A stretch of 64,000 nucleotides of DNA from Zantedeschia hybrid cultivar. Its lineage: Eukaryota; Streptophyta; Magnoliopsida; Alismatales; Araceae. The stretch spans positions 66,331,956-66,395,955 of the forward strand of contig JARZZO010000001.1 of the NCBI GenBank assembly GCA_030544215.1, read 5' to 3'. The notes beneath the pieces are model-generated. The model saw nothing but the letters and a program-made list of their open reading frames with translations. It was not told where the DNA came from and ran no database searches. Positions 1 to 11,608 of the stretch are shown here, piece after piece (within the stretch, counting starts at the first letter, position 1; each line of letters begins with the position of its first letter). Both the position numbers and the translations under genes were made by a program.

Positions 1-904
1 AAAAAGAAACTGCCCATACCCTTTTCCCTCTCCCTCTCCACTTATATCAATTCCCTGTTTGTTGTTGTGATTACTGTTCACACGGGGTGGGGAGGGTGGA
101 GACGGCCGCCCTCATCTTCTCTCTCCTCCATCACTTTCCCTCTCTCTCCTGATCTCTTTCTCTCTCCGAGTCTCTTTCTGTAACAACAGAGCCGGAAGAA
201 GACGAAGAATAAGGCCGAGGGGCACCCACGCCCTGCCCACTTGATGTCCTGCACGGGCGGGATTCCTGTTCTGTGCGGAACAGCGTTGCACGCCCGCAGG
301 GCCAGCGGGCTCGAGCCTGCTTGCAGCTGGTTGTCTGGACCAGGACCACCCGCTGCGAGCCAGCAGGGACCTGAGCCCTAGCCCTCCCGCCTGCACCCAG
401 GGGCTTGAACCCCCCACCCCACCCATGGTCCTCCCTTTCATGCACCACTGCCCTTCTTGCAGTGTGCCAACGTCCGTGGACCACTAGGGCAACACCCTCA
501 CACCGTTCGCCTGTGTGCTCCATTTCGTGTGCCGGTCGCATCGTCTCAGCGCGTCAGACATCGTCCAGTCCCCTGACGACCCACGCACCTCGTTTTGCAT
601 GCCAAACCTACATGCATGATGCCTCCCAAGGGCACATCCATGATCCGATTCATGTGCTGAACATGTCGTTGGACTCCTTGCAGTGAGGCTGACCTCGTGC
701 CGCATCTCCATTAGCTAGCAGCACCTCATTTGCGTGCCAACTCTGCACACATCCCAAGGACATCTGAGCAGGTAGTTTGAGGCCTATGTAAGCTGCCTCG
801 TTTTGCATGCCCGCTGCCGAAGCTCGTGCTAGCTTCCTCGGTTCAGTGCCACTTTTCAGATGTCGTTCCCCATGCATCAGCATAGAGGTTTGCATTCCGT
901 TTCC
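1..904. other. GC-rich transposon-like leader region
   Basis: No convincing gene is visible. The first 200 bases are pyrimidine-rich. From about 480 to 900 the motif CCTCGTTTTGC(A/G)TGCC and variants recur (near 590, 725 and 800). This is the reverse complement of the module found in the LTR elements near 4.5 kb and 36.3 kb. I infer that this stretch belongs to a related element in the opposite orientation, cut by the window edge. The short ORFs here (60-136 codons, both strands) overlap one another and have no recognisable domain. Confidence 0.45.
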
Positions 905-2789
905 TTTCTTGGCTTTTGCTTATTTAAGATTTGCTTAATTTCTACTGCCGATTGAGAGAGAGGTTTTCTAGCCACTGAATCACCTCACTACTGGCTTGCG
1001 TGCATGCGATCCCATCCTGGAGGCTTCCTCTAAGTCTTGTTTGTGGTCCTTTCACCCTAGACGAGTGGTAGTTCTACAACTGCTAACAGTCCCACATTTC
1101 TTCTTTGCTAAGAACAACTTCCTAGACAAATTTTTGGCATAATTACCTTGCTGGTTTGCTGTGGATTTTGGAGTTTTTTGCTGTCCTTTATTGCTACTTG
1201 TTAATCTCTTGCATATTGAGGGGTCATTTAGTTTCCAGGTCATTCTGCATCACTAGTTGGAAAGTTAGATCATTCACAGTGTTATCTGCATTTTAGCTTA
1301 GTTTGTCTGTTGTGATCCGGACTCACAATAGGCCGTTCAGCCCATTGCTTCTGTCCAGTGGATTGTTCGGTCCAGCTCTTTTCCATCCAGCTAACTCAGC
1401 CCACTGCTGAGAAGAAAAGAAAACAATCATGGTTGATGTGGAGCCACTATCATGCACCACAAGTTGTGTTTTGCCATTGGTACTTGAGGCAGCACTGACG
1501 GGGTTGGTAGTGGCCAGTGATGTAGCACAATCCATATAAATGGATGGACTGACTAGTACAATCCACATAAATGTATATTGTTATGTTAGTAATTTCATAG
1601 ATAAGTTCTCCTTCATTATGATGGAGAAACATCCACTTGACGTGATGTTAGTTTCTCTGTTGACAAAGAGAAAAAAATTCGTTAATGGAGAAGTAAAGGC
1701 AGGTGTTTTGTACAATCACCTTCCTCTTGGTGTAAGTTGCTTTTTGGTTTGTTCCAAATGGTATCAAATCTTTCATAGTGGATGATCTACCTTCCATCCA
1801 TTCAATCACTGGTTACGTTCACTTTCGATGCCTAAAACTTGAATAAAGTTTCCAAGTTGTCCACCCATGGTTAGTGAAGGATTAACAGGACAGAGGCTGT
1901 TAACAAGTGTTTTAAACTTTTTGTAGAAAGCCAATGGAAGGAGAAGCTAGAAATGGTAATGGTGTTATTTGGAAGAAGTGCGGTAGTTACTAAAAGGTGG
2001 AAAGGTAAAAATGGCAAAGGCAACTGATGATACTATATCTTGTGGATTTCACACTGATGAAATATGTAAGACAGTGTCTTGTGTATGGATTCACTATATT
2101 CTCCATTTTTCCTTGAGAAAAAAATGTTACACATATATTTGTACCCCATCTAGCTGTCCAAGCTGGAGAAACCTTGGTGTTTCTATGAGTAATTGGAGAT
2201 TATCATTAGTCCCATTTCTCCTCTTTTTGATATGGGACTAATGTAGTCCATTCGTATCCCCACTCCCAACAACAATGGTAGCTCCACACCGCTTTACCTC
2301 ATGAGCGGCTGTTGCCTATAGATAGCCCTTTCGTATTGTTTGTCTTTGGATCACTAAAGGTCAGCTAGCTTCCATATAGTGTGTTCCTAAACTAGCTCAT
2401 ATCATACTACATGTGTCCTGCTCTAAAACTACAATATAATGATCCTATCCCACTGTTGTGAGGTATTATCCACTTTGGACTAAGTCTGCACGATTTTCCC
2501 CCCCAAAAGGCATCTCATGTGTTATGACTTTGTGCTCCCTAGATATAGACAAATTCGTTTTTCCTGCTTTCCAATATGGGACTAATCTGGTTCATCTTTA
2601 TGCCAACCCTCATACATTGTGGTGGCTCCACATTGTGGTAACTCAACACCACTTTACCTCACCAGTATTCCTCTCACATGAGTAGATCTTTCTTATTCCC
2701 TGGTTCTTGACTGGGCACTACAATCCATCTCAAGTTAGATGCTGTCGCATTATCTTTTTGTTTATGCAACTTATAGTTGTCTTTCTGGC
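905..2789. other. Non-coding stretch, no gene seen
   Basis: I see no exon with a recognisable protein. In particular I see none encoding the missing N-terminal macro-domain part of the gene at 12.9 kb. Around 2455-2530 is a segment (TGTGAGGTATTATCCACTTT and following) that resembles 22850-22915, so it is probably a low-copy interspersed repeat. The phrase ATATGGGACTAAT occurs twice (near 2230 and 2575). Confidence 0.5.
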
Positions 2790-3155
2790 AAATTGTATCT
2801 CAGAAGATGGGGATTGATAAGGCTATGTTGGCAAATTGACTATGGAGGCTTGGGGAATTTTCAGAATCCTTGTGGACATTGATTGTTAAGGATAAGTATT
2901 TTTTTTCATACCAACAGATGGGCCTATATCCTTCTAGTAGTTATAATTTGTCACCTATTTGGAAACAGATTGTCAAGACTGCAGATTTACTCTCCCTTTC
3001 TATTATCTTGCAGATGGGGAGTGGTGAATATATTCATTTTTTGGAAACATACGTGGTGTTCTTACATGTCTCTCTCCATGCAATTCAGGAACCTGTTTCA
3101 TATTGTGATCAACACTGAAGGTTCAGTGGCGCAAGTTCTGACTAGTGATAGCAAT

Positions 3156-3501
3156 TGATGCGGGACAGCAAGGGGGATAGTAGACCGGAAGTAGAAAGAA
3201 GAGATGGGTTGGAGGAGAAGAAGACTAGGGTTCCCATCCCATCTCGGGAGAAAACACGCAACGACGGCTCTTCATTTCAAAATTCTTCTTCAATGCTTTC
3301 CCACGAGGGGATACAGGACAATATATAGACTCCTCAAAGAAACCCTAATAGGAACTAAACTACCCCTAGGACTCCGAAAATAGCTAAAAAACATGTGAAA
3401 ATTACAGAGAAAATAAAAGACTCCAAATGGGCCCCTAATGGGCCAAATAAACTGCACATTGGATCTTTACCTCCATTCCAGCCGTTCCTGGATCCCCATC
3501 A
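3156..3501 (-). repeat. 3' LTR (minus-strand sense)
   Basis: A 346-bp terminal repeat, TGATGCGGGACAGC at the left and GATCCCCATCA at the right. It differs from its partner at 5919-6269 by a few substitutions and a 5-bp indel, which implies a fairly recent insertion. The AGGGGAGAA purine tract adjoins it on the inner side. Confidence 0.9.
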
Positions 3502-3749
3502 TTCTCCCCTGGTTCGAAAAAAATCGTCGTCGAATTTTAAAGTGGGCTAGAACAAATATGCGGACGACTGGGTCTTCTGGAGGAATCTTCAAGCAGAGAA
3601 TCATATCAATAATCACAAACTGATCTGCTGCACCACTGGAGACTGTCGCAAATCATACGGGCCATCGTGTAGAGTAGCAATCATCACACTCTCAGAAGTG
3701 TTGGACGAAGCTTTGAGTCAGCAAAAACATCATCAGCAATAAGATCTAA

Positions 3750-4403
3750 TCATGCCTCAACAAATAACTTCTGATCCCATGAGATAATATGAACTGGTGC
3801 AGCATCAAGTAGGCCATAGCTAAATACATCTTCAGAGAGACGATTCAACCCTGACCGTCTAAACAATGTGTGATCCCAGCTGTCAACCATATATCTGACA
3901 TCAATCTCGAACACTGTATCAGCGATCATATGTAGTCCTGATGCCATGAATAAGTCGTGATCCCAACCAGTAATAGGTGATGGTTTAACTTTAGCAAAAT
4001 AGGCTAAATGCAGCTGTTGAATCCTCTCCCGAGCCTGATAAGAGACATTGAGAATACGAATTGATGTCTGGTATCTCTTGGGTCGTAAAAGGCAGTCTCG
4101 CCCAGTAGGATCAATCACAACTTGCCGCTCGTCCATCCATTCACTACCCAAATTGATATATGAACCATATGGTATAATCTTGCACCACGCATCGTCATAA
4201 TACCTGGCGCATCGGGAAGTGCTTTTGATCTTTAAGGGAAGGAAAAATGGCACATAGGCTCGGTCTCCAGAGACAATTACGTAATCCGTTTGGGAGATAG
4301 AATCAACAATAGATTGCGAAATAGAATTGCCGAACGACATTGCATCAAGATACGCCTTAGCTTTCACATAATTGGGTAGCTCCACTTCAAAACTAAAATC
4401 CAT
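3750..4403 (-). CDS. Unknown transposon-borne ORF with WDxxLF repeats, probably truncated by a stop
   Basis: An ORF of 217 codons from an ATG at 4403 (protein start MDFSFEVELPNY), in the sense orientation of the surrounding LTR element and close to its 3' LTR. An upstream in-frame GTG at 4421 is less likely as a start. I do not recognise the family. The C-terminal third carries a repeating unit of about 30 residues: GWDHDLF..SGL, then SWDHTLF..SGL, then SWDQKLF, with I/L-A/S-D/E-x-VF about 14 residues after the first two WD motifs. The TGA at 3750-3752 interrupts the third unit. In the same frame after it comes LDLIADDVFADSKL, which continues the repeat pattern to a second stop near 3684. The ancestral ORF was therefore probably about 22 residues longer. 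I see no signal peptide, membrane segment or retroviral motif. It may be a captured host sequence or a diverged element gene. Confidence 0.5.
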   Translation of the reverse strand: MDFSFEVELPNYVKAKAYLDAMSFGNSISQSIVDSISQTDYVIVSGDRAYVPFFLPLKIKSTSRCARYYDDAWCKIIPYGSYINLGSEWMDERQVVIDPTGRDCLLRPKRYQTSIRILNVSYQARERIQQLHLAYFAKVKPSPITGWDHDLFMASGLHMIADTVFEIDVRYMVDSWDHTLFRRSGLNRLSEDVFSYGLLDAAPVHIISWDQKLFVEA

Positions 4404-4439
4404 GATGAGAAAACGTACCACTAGCTAAAGAAACGATGG

Positions 4440-4950
4440 ACGAGGTCTACCTCGTTGCAAGGATGCCAACAGTACGATCGGTGCAAGAAATGGAGCTCAA
4501 ATCACCATCATCGATATGCGTGCAAAAAGGTGGCACGCAAAACGAGGCAGTCAAGACGCTGGCTGCGGCACAATCAGTGCACTAGGAGGCTGACACGCAA
4601 ACCGAGACGGCTGACGCATGCCTTGGGATGCGCAATCGGGGGTCGTCGGTAGACGTGCAGAAGCGACACGCAAAACGAGGCAAATCTGGGAAACATCACA
4701 CTGGATCTGAGTTGGCTTCGTCGAGACGAATCCGACGGCGCAAACGGTGCACAAATTGGAGTCCGGAAAGACCTCGAACGGCGAGCCCAAGTATTCTCGT
4801 AAAGCGTGCAAATGCGGCACACAAAACGAGACACTGCTGTCAGGCGGAACGTACAGCGAGGTCGGCCTCGCCAATACAATCCCAACGGCACAAGCGGCGC
4901 GCAAATCAGAGCACGGACGAGCTCCGGGCGCTGGTGGTGCGATAAGAACC
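4440..4950 (-). repeat. Repeated 'GCACGCAAAACGAGGC' leader module
   Basis: Within the LTR element, variants of the motif (G)CACGCAAAACGAGGC recur near 4535, 4590, 4665 and 4815, with conserved surroundings (CGTGCAGAAG upstream; GACGAATCCGACGGCGCAAACG downstream). The same block, with the same order of sub-motifs, occurs at 36.24-36.60 kb inside a solo LTR and inverted near the left edge of the window. Confidence 0.7.
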
Positions 4951-5918
4951 CCTAGTGCACCCCTTGGGCACTATAGCAGACTAGGTTGAGGTCTGGCTCA
5001 AGCTTGACAGGACCCTAGCTTGGAACTGCCAGACCTCGGTTCGAACCGGGGCTGGACCTGTGTGAACCGAGTGACTTAATGGGCTCAGACCCGAGTTGGG
5101 CTCAGGTTTGAAGCTCGGCTCGAACCATGGGCAACTTGGCTCGACCGGATCGGGTCTGGGAGAAGGCATACCTGGTTCGACCAGGTTGCCATTTAACGGT
5201 TGACCGTTGACCCGAGGTCGCCGTCTTCTTCAGCTCGCCCTCCCCCCCAAACCCTAACAGGGAGCTGAGAGAGAGAGAGAGCACGAGGGAGGGGGAGGCA
5301 GCGGCGGCCGAGCGTGGCGATGGCGCTGGCGGCCAGCGAGCGCGGCGACGACGACGGCAGGGCGGGACGGTGGCGACAACGGGGGTGGCGTTGACTGCGG
5401 GCCACAGTGGGAGACGGCGACGGCGGCGGTGTGTGTGGACAGCGACAGTGGCGGCGCCGGTTAAGGCCGACGATGGTGACGGCGGTGCCGGTGGGCGCCG
5501 ACGATGATGGTAACGCTGTTAGGAGCCCTATCCCGACCCTCCCTCCTCTTCTTCTTCGTCTTCTGCTGTGGGAGAGATGAGGTGAGGGTGAAGGCGGCCG
5601 TGGATGCAGCAGCAGCGCACGCGACAGCCGACGTTGGCAACGATGGCGGATGCTGCCAACGGCTGCAGCGGTGGATGCTGTGGCGGAGCTGCGGGAGCAG
5701 CTGCGGAGGTGGCAGCGGCAGAACGGACCCCGGCGGGGTCTGTTGTCGGAGACGATGGCGCTGGCAGGGTAGGTGAGTCCACGCCCTCTTCTTCTCTTCT
5801 ATTGCAGCAGAGACACGAACCGAGGGAAAGAAGGGTGGGGGTTAGGGAGTGACGTGGTGGAGGTGCAGGACTCGGGTTGTGAGAACAACCCAAAGAACCT
5901 GATGCTTTGATATCAAAC
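4951..5918 (-). other. GC-rich internal leader of the LTR element
   Basis: A GC-rich, low-complexity internal region between the primer-site-like sequence and the repeated module. It has a (GGTTCGAACC)-like tract at about 5000-5190 and GGCGGC/GCAGCG-rich sequence at 5230-5790. Overlapping ORFs on both strands are compositional. A similar GGTTGGACC-type tract is found at 36.6-36.8 kb in the solo LTR. Confidence 0.55.
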
Positions 5919-6269
5919 TGATGCGGGACAGCAAGGGGGATAGTAGACCGGAAGTAGAAAGAAGAGAGGGGTTGGAGGAGAAGAAGACTAGGGTTCCCGT
6001 CCCATCTCGGGAGAAAACACGCAACGACGGCTCTTCATTTCAAAATTCTTCTTCAATGCTTTCCCACGAGGGGATACATGACAATATATAGACTCCTCAA
6101 AGAAACCCTAATAGGAAAATTACTAAACTACCCCTAGGACTCCGAAAATAGCTAAAAAACATGTGAAAATTACAGATAAAATAAAAGACTCCAAATGGCC
6201 CCCTAATGGGCCAAATAAACTGCACATTGGATCTTTGCCTCCATTCCAGCCGTTCCTGGATCCCCATCA
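5919..6269 (-). repeat. 5' LTR (minus-strand sense)
   Basis: A 351-bp terminal repeat matching 3156-3501 and ending CCCCATCA. The sequence immediately inside (left of 5919) resembles a primer-binding site on the minus strand. LINE A resumes at 6270. Confidence 0.9.
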
Positions 6270-7955
6270 ACAATGGTCACTGGAATTTTATGTTGAGAAG
6301 GGACCCCACATTTGTGAAATTTGAGGAGCTGCTAAATACCATTAGTCAGATTCGGTTATCTTACAGGCATCAAGATACAAGAATTTGGAGATGGAATAGA
6401 AATGGGAATTTTTCAATTAATTCTCTTGTAGATTGCTAGATGATGGAGGATGCAGAGTTTGGTGAGAAGTTTTGGCTTGGTCCAAATTTATTCCAAATAA
6501 AATTAAGCTATTTCTCTGGAAAACTGCTTGGAACAGACTAACAACTAGTCAGAGGATTAAAAATATTTTCAATATTCAAGAGTCTAGATGTATTTTTTGT
6601 GCTCTTCATGAGGAAGGTCATAATCAAGCTGAATGGTTATGTTCTCAATTTCACGAAGATGAAGTCAAAGAAGCAGTCTTTAGTATGAATGCTAATAAAT
6701 CTCGGGGCCAGATGGCTTCTCGTTGGGCTTCTATCAGTTTTTTGGGAAACTATCAAGGATGATCTCATGAAGGTTGTACTAGAATTTCAAGAGAGACCCT
6801 TCAGCATTAAGGGTTTCAATTCTATTTATATTGTACTCATTTCCAAGAAAGGAGGAGCAGTGGATGTGTCCGAGTATAGACCCATTAATTTATTAAATGG
6901 GTGTTATAAAATCACTACTAAGGTCATGGCAAACAGGCTCAAAAAGGTATTGGAGAATACCATTAGTAGAAATCAATTTGCATTCAAGGAGGGGAATTTT
7001 ATCCTCGACAACTATTTGGCTGCACATGAAGCTATCCGCAACCAGAAAATTTGTAACAAGGCAGGCGTTGTTATCAAATTGGATTTTGATAAGGCCTATG
7101 ATAGAATAAGTTGGCTGTGTTCAGAAATCACTTGCTCTCATGGGTTTCAAGTAGAAATGGATATCGCGTGTGATGAGTTGCATCAGTTCAGCTAGGTTCT
7201 CTATTCTTCTCAATGGTGAGCCATGTGGGTACTTCGGCAGCACAAGAGGATTGAGATAGGGTGATCCAATCACACCTCTCTTGTTCCTTATTGTTGGGCA
7301 GGTTTTGAGCTCCCTTTGGGATAGGCTTGCTGAGAAAGGTCTTGTGGATGGATTCAATATTGGGAGAAATGGATTTCAGCTGACCCATCTGCAATTTGCA
7401 GATGATACATTACTTTTCTCATCAGGAAATGGAGCTATGTTAGCTAACATGGAGAAGCTTTTAATTCTCATTGAAGCTATCACAGGTATGAAGATAAATT
7501 TCCACAAATCAGAAGTGGTGATTAATTTGGAGCAGCAAGCTGTGATGGAGAAGGCTGAAATTATAAACTGCAGTCTCTAAGTTCCCTATTAAATACTTGG
7601 GCTTGCCACTTACAAGTGGACCGATAAGAGTGAAGGATTGGGATGCTCTTGTCAAGAAATTTGATCAGAAACTCGATGGATGGAAGACTAAGTTCCTTTC
7701 GGTTGGGGGCAGATGGATTTTGTCCAAGACTCCTATCGGCATTGCTGAATTACCACCTATCCATTTTCAAAATCCCAAAGACTGTAGAGAGAATCATTGA
7801 ATCTATGAGAAGTGCCTTCTTTTGGGCTGGAGGTAAGAGGGATAAAAAAGGGATTACACTTACTATCATGGGATAAAGTTTGCTCTCATAAGAAGCAAGG
7901 TGGAGTCGGATCTCGGATTAACTAAAGCTGAGGTTTTCAATAAGGCTATGATGGT

Positions 7956-9392
7956 TTATCATATTTCCATTCTTAAAATTCCTAGAACTGTGGAAAAAAT
8001 GATAGAAGCTAGGAGGAGATCCTTCTTCTGGGGGGGGGAGGAAAGAGAGTAGGAAAAGGTCTTCACCTAATTGCTTGGGATAAAGTCTGCAGATCTAAGA
8101 ATCATGGTGGAGCTGGTCTGGTCAAAACTACTCACTTTAACAAAGCCTTGCTTGCTAAATGGCTGTGGAGGTTGGGGGAAGATGATGATCACCTCTGGAT
8201 TAAAATAGTCAGGGCCAAGTACTACCACAATTGTTCCAAATGGGAATTGAATCCTTCAAGATCCTACAATCTGTCTCACATTTGGAGGAACATTGCTCAT
8301 CTCCAGGTTTTAGTTCTTTCAGCAATCAACTTCCTTTTGGGAAATGGAGAAAAAATCAGTTTTTGGAAGGATAAATGGCTCAATAATGTGCCCCTCCTTG
8401 ATCAGGCTCCCAACATTTATCAGCTCGTAGTTAACAAAAATGCTTCAATTGCTCAAGTTCTCTCTCAAGACAATGTTGTGCAATGTAATCTTAGCCTCCG
8501 AAGGAATTCAACTGAATTTGAAATGGGGGAGGTACTCAGAATTCTTCATCTAACTTCAGATATCCACCTCATTAGGGAACAAGAAGATAAAAGAATTTGG
8601 ATTTGGAATTCCAAAGGATCCTTTTCATCTAACTCCCTAACTAGTATCATTCAAGATGGCGGTATTAGAGTGGGGTGGAAATCCATAGTGTGGTCCAAGT
8701 TTATCCCAATCAAAATCAGAATGTTCCTTTGGAAGGTGGCCCTGAACAGGCTCCCTACTTCCTGAAGACTAAAGAGTATCTTAAACTTCAAGAATTCACT
8801 TTGTGTTTTCTGTGAACTGTTCAAAGAGACCAGAATCATCTTTTCTGACACTGTGGGATCATCAATTTCCAGTGGAAAGTCTTATCCAAGGCTCTGGAAA
8901 TTTAGTGGGTGGAACCTCTTGACTCTCTTCATCTCATGCAAGGGTGGTCTGTTAACTGCCCTACTCGAGCTGACAGGATTTTGTGGTCCTTGATCCTTCC
9001 AGCTATGTTGTGGTCAATTTGGCTCGAAAGAAATACCAAAAGATTCAACCAAGAGTTCAGAAATCCCTCCTGTATTCTTCATAGAGCCCTTAACTGGGTC
9101 AAGGATTGGGGAAGAGCAGCTGATCTCTGGATTGCATCAGACGGAGATTTTATTTCCAAGGCTTGTAGATGGAAAAATTTTCTGTTATGATCCCAGATTC
9201 CTTGAGGCATTTCTGTTAGCCTCTATTTTATTTTCTGAATAAATAGAAGCCTAGGGTTGCCTCACTTTGTTTGATGTGGGTTTGGGGGGTTGCTTTCAGC
9301 AATGATGTTTGGCTTTTGGCCTTGGCCTTTGGCCTCCATTGTATCTTCTTTTTCTTCAATGGAATGTGACTATATGTCACCTTCCAAAAAAA
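7956..9392 (+). mobile_element. LINE C, 5'-truncated, inserted in LINE B
   Basis: A 1.4-kb LINE 3' end flanked by a perfect 17-bp target duplication, AATAAGGCTATGATGGT (7939-7955 and 9393-9409). The longest frame (8148-8765, 205 codons) encodes the LINE linker (KWLWRLGEDDDHLWIKIVRAK) up to the FLWKVALNRLPTS zinc-finger start, where a stop falls. The remainder (8909-9190) encodes the ERNTKRFNQ..NWVKDWGRAADLW C-terminus. A 3' UTR follows, ending in poly(A) at 9386-9392. The clean duplication makes this one of the youngest layers of the nest. Confidence 0.92.
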
Positions 9393-9736
9393 AATAAGGC
9401 TATGATGGTCAAATGGCTTTGAAGATTGGGGGAAGAGGTGGATGCAATTTGGGTTAATATTATAAAGGACAAGTACTACCGTAATTCCTCTAGATGGTCT
9501 AATGCTCCTACCAGGACTTCTTCTATGTCAACTATAAGGATGAACATAATTAAGCAGCAGGATATTTTTGCTTCAGCTGTTAGGGGTCAATCTTGGGAAT
9601 GGTGGCCTTTAGCTATCCAATTCCGCAACATTTACCATATTGCAGAGGATAAGTACACAACAATAGCTGAGCTTTATCCTGTGATGATCCCAGTCACTGG
9701 AATCTGAAACTTATGATACAGATGCAGAGCTGGATG

Positions 9737-9886
9737 AATTTCTGTATGTATTGGCTCTCATTAAGGATGTTACCCTGGATGGAAGACAAGTGGACAGAAG
9801 ACTGTGGGTTTAATTTCTGTATGTATTGGCTCTCATTAAGGATGTTACCCTGGATGGAAAACAAGTGGACAGAAGACTGTGGGTTT
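9737..9886 (+). repeat. 75-bp tandem duplication in LINE B
   Basis: Two adjacent copies of a 75-bp unit starting AATTTCTGTATGTATTGG (9737 and 9812), with very few differences. The period is 25 codons, so the duplication preserves reading frame. Confidence 0.9.
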
Positions 9887-10259
9887 GGGACAGAAAAGGG
9901 TAAACTTTCTGTCAAATCTACCACAAAAATGCTAGATGATGGAGGACTGAGGGTGTGGTGGAAAGATTTTGTCTGGTCCAAAAAAAATGTTTCTGTGGAA
10001 AGTGGCTTGGAAGAGGCTCCCAACCATTGACAGACTTCAACTTACCCTCAAAGTCCGATCATCACCTTGTATTTTCTGTGGTCTGATCGGGGAAGACATT
10101 GATCACCTTTTTTGTAGGTGTGGCATTATAAATGTACTATAACTTCTCTGTGCAAACTCCTACAAATTCAGTGGGTTCAGCATCAGGATGTTCTTGAACT
10201 TATGGCATGGTGGTATCTCAACCACCCATTGCGCGCCCAGAAGGAAGTTTGGTCACTTT

Positions 10260-11026
10260 CTATGTAGTCTGAGGCGAGAGGCGACCGAGGCGATCGGGGG
10301 GTCGCCTCAGCCTCAAACGCCTAGGCGATGGCCTAGGCGTTTGAGGCGACATTTTAAAAAAAAAAATTATAATTTACTTATTATACAAAATAGCCAAATA
10401 ATCATACAGAATGATATTTATTCACTCAAATTATCAAATATAACCATATAATTTGAGAGAGACAGAGAAGGAGGGAGTGCGAGAGAGACAGAGAGAGCGG
10501 GAGAGAGAGAGAGAGAGAGAGCGGGAGAGACAGAGAGAGCGGGAGAGACAGAGAAGGAGGGAGTGCGAGAGAGACAGAGAGAGCGGGAGAGAGAGCGAGA
10601 GAGAGAGAGAGAGCGGGAGAGACAGAGAAGGAGGGAGTGCGAGAGAGACAGAGAGAGCGGGAGAGAGAGAGAGAGAGCGAGAGAGACAGAGAGAGCGGGA
10701 GAGACAGAGAAGGAGGGAGTGCGAGAGAGACAGAGAGAGCGGGAGAGACAGAGAAGGAGGGAGTGCGAGAGAGACAGAGAGAGCGGGAGAGAGAGAGCGA
10801 GAGAGACAGAGAGAGCGGGAGAGACAGAGAAGGAGGGAGTGCGAGAGAGACAGAGAGAGCGGGAGAGAGAGAGAGAGAGCGAGAGAGAGAGAGAGAGCGG
10901 GAGAGACAGAGAAGGAGGGAGTGCGAGAGAGACAGAGAGAGCGGGAGAGAGAGAGAGAGAGCGAGAGAGACAGAGAGAGCGGGAGAGACAGAGAAGGAGG
11001 GAGTGCGAGAGAGACAGAGAGAGCGG

Positions 11027-11060
<34 letters not shown>

Positions 11061-11608
11061 GAGAGAGCGGGAGAGAGAGAGAGAGAGCGAGAGAGACAGA
11101 GAAGGAGGGAGTGCGAGAGAGACAGAGAGAGCGGGAGAGAGAGAGAGAGAGCGAGAGAGACAGAGAGAGCGGGAGAGACAGAGAGAGAGGGAGAGAGATA
11201 CGACTTACCTGCCGTCGTCGTCGCCGTCGCCGTCGCCGGAGAAGTTCTCCGCTGCCGCCGGAGTCGGTTCCCGCCGATGCCCGCTCGTATCCTTGCCGGA
11301 GGAGATCGCTTGCCGCTCGGCTCGTGTCGGGACGCAGTGAAATTAGGGTAACCGGTGGAGGGGGGAGGCTTATAACAGTGGGCGGGAGAGACAGTGGGCC
11401 GTGGGCTTCTTCGTAGCGGGCCGGTGGGCTCCAAACGAACCGGACCTGAGGCGCTGAAGGCGTGCGAGGCGCGCCTAGGCGAACGACTGGGCGAGCGAGG
11501 CGTTTCCGGCGATCGCCTAGGCGAAAACCAGGAAAGCGAGGCGCCGACCCCTCGCCTCGCCTCGCCTCGTCGCCTAGGCGAACGCCTTGCCCGCCTTTGA
11601 TAACAGAG
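10260..11608. mobile_element. Non-autonomous hAT-like element in LINE B
   Basis: An insertion of about 1.35 kb flanked by the 8-bp duplication GTCACTTT (10252-10259 and 11609-11616), which is the size expected for hAT elements. The ends form an imperfect inverted repeat of about 17 bp (CTATGTAGTCTGAGGCG against CTCTGTTATCAAAGGCG, about 12 matches). Both subterminal regions are packed with GCCTAGGCG and GGCGAGG motifs (10263-10350 and 11455-11590). No transposase is encoded. The interior is GA minisatellite plus a GC-rich block (11204-11450). The LINE B reading frame resumes directly after the right duplication. Confidence 0.75.
10452..11203. repeat. GA-rich minisatellite
   Basis: A purine-only tract of about 750 bp built from GAGAGAGACAGAGAGAGCGG units interspersed with nine copies of AGAAGGAGGGAGTGCGA at irregular spacing (about 44-110 bp). 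The long ORFs read through it on both strands (up to 395 codons, RERERQ- or SLSLSL-type) are low-complexity artefacts, not genes. Confidence 0.95.

Larger units (their letters stand above)
3156..6269 (-). mobile_element. Antisense LTR retrotransposon inserted in LINE A
   Basis: Two nearly identical about 350-bp direct repeats (3156-3501 and 5919-6269) begin TGATG and end CATCA. The flanks give a 5-bp target duplication with one mismatch (GCAAT at 3151-3155, ACAAT at 6270-6274). Reading the minus strand, a purine tract (AGGGGAGAA, 3502-3510) abuts the left repeat, as a polypurine tract should. A TTGATATCAAAGC-like sequence (about 5903-5917) abuts the right repeat, resembling a degenerate initiator-Met tRNA primer site. 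The LTR carries TATATA on the minus strand (near 3320 and 6085). The interior lacks recognisable gag, protease, reverse transcriptase or integrase, so it is non-autonomous. It holds one unknown ORF and a GC-rich leader. The insertion splits LINE A. Confidence 0.88.

Noticed and set aside
2011..2241. ORF starting MAKATDD as a possible upstream macro-domain exon
   Set aside because: Only the first few residues recall the macro domain. The rest does not fit, and no splice sites join it to 12913.
5504..5893. GC-rich ORFs (82-121 codons) on both strands
   Set aside because: GGC/GCA-rich leader of the LTR element, with no recognised domain and conflicting frames.
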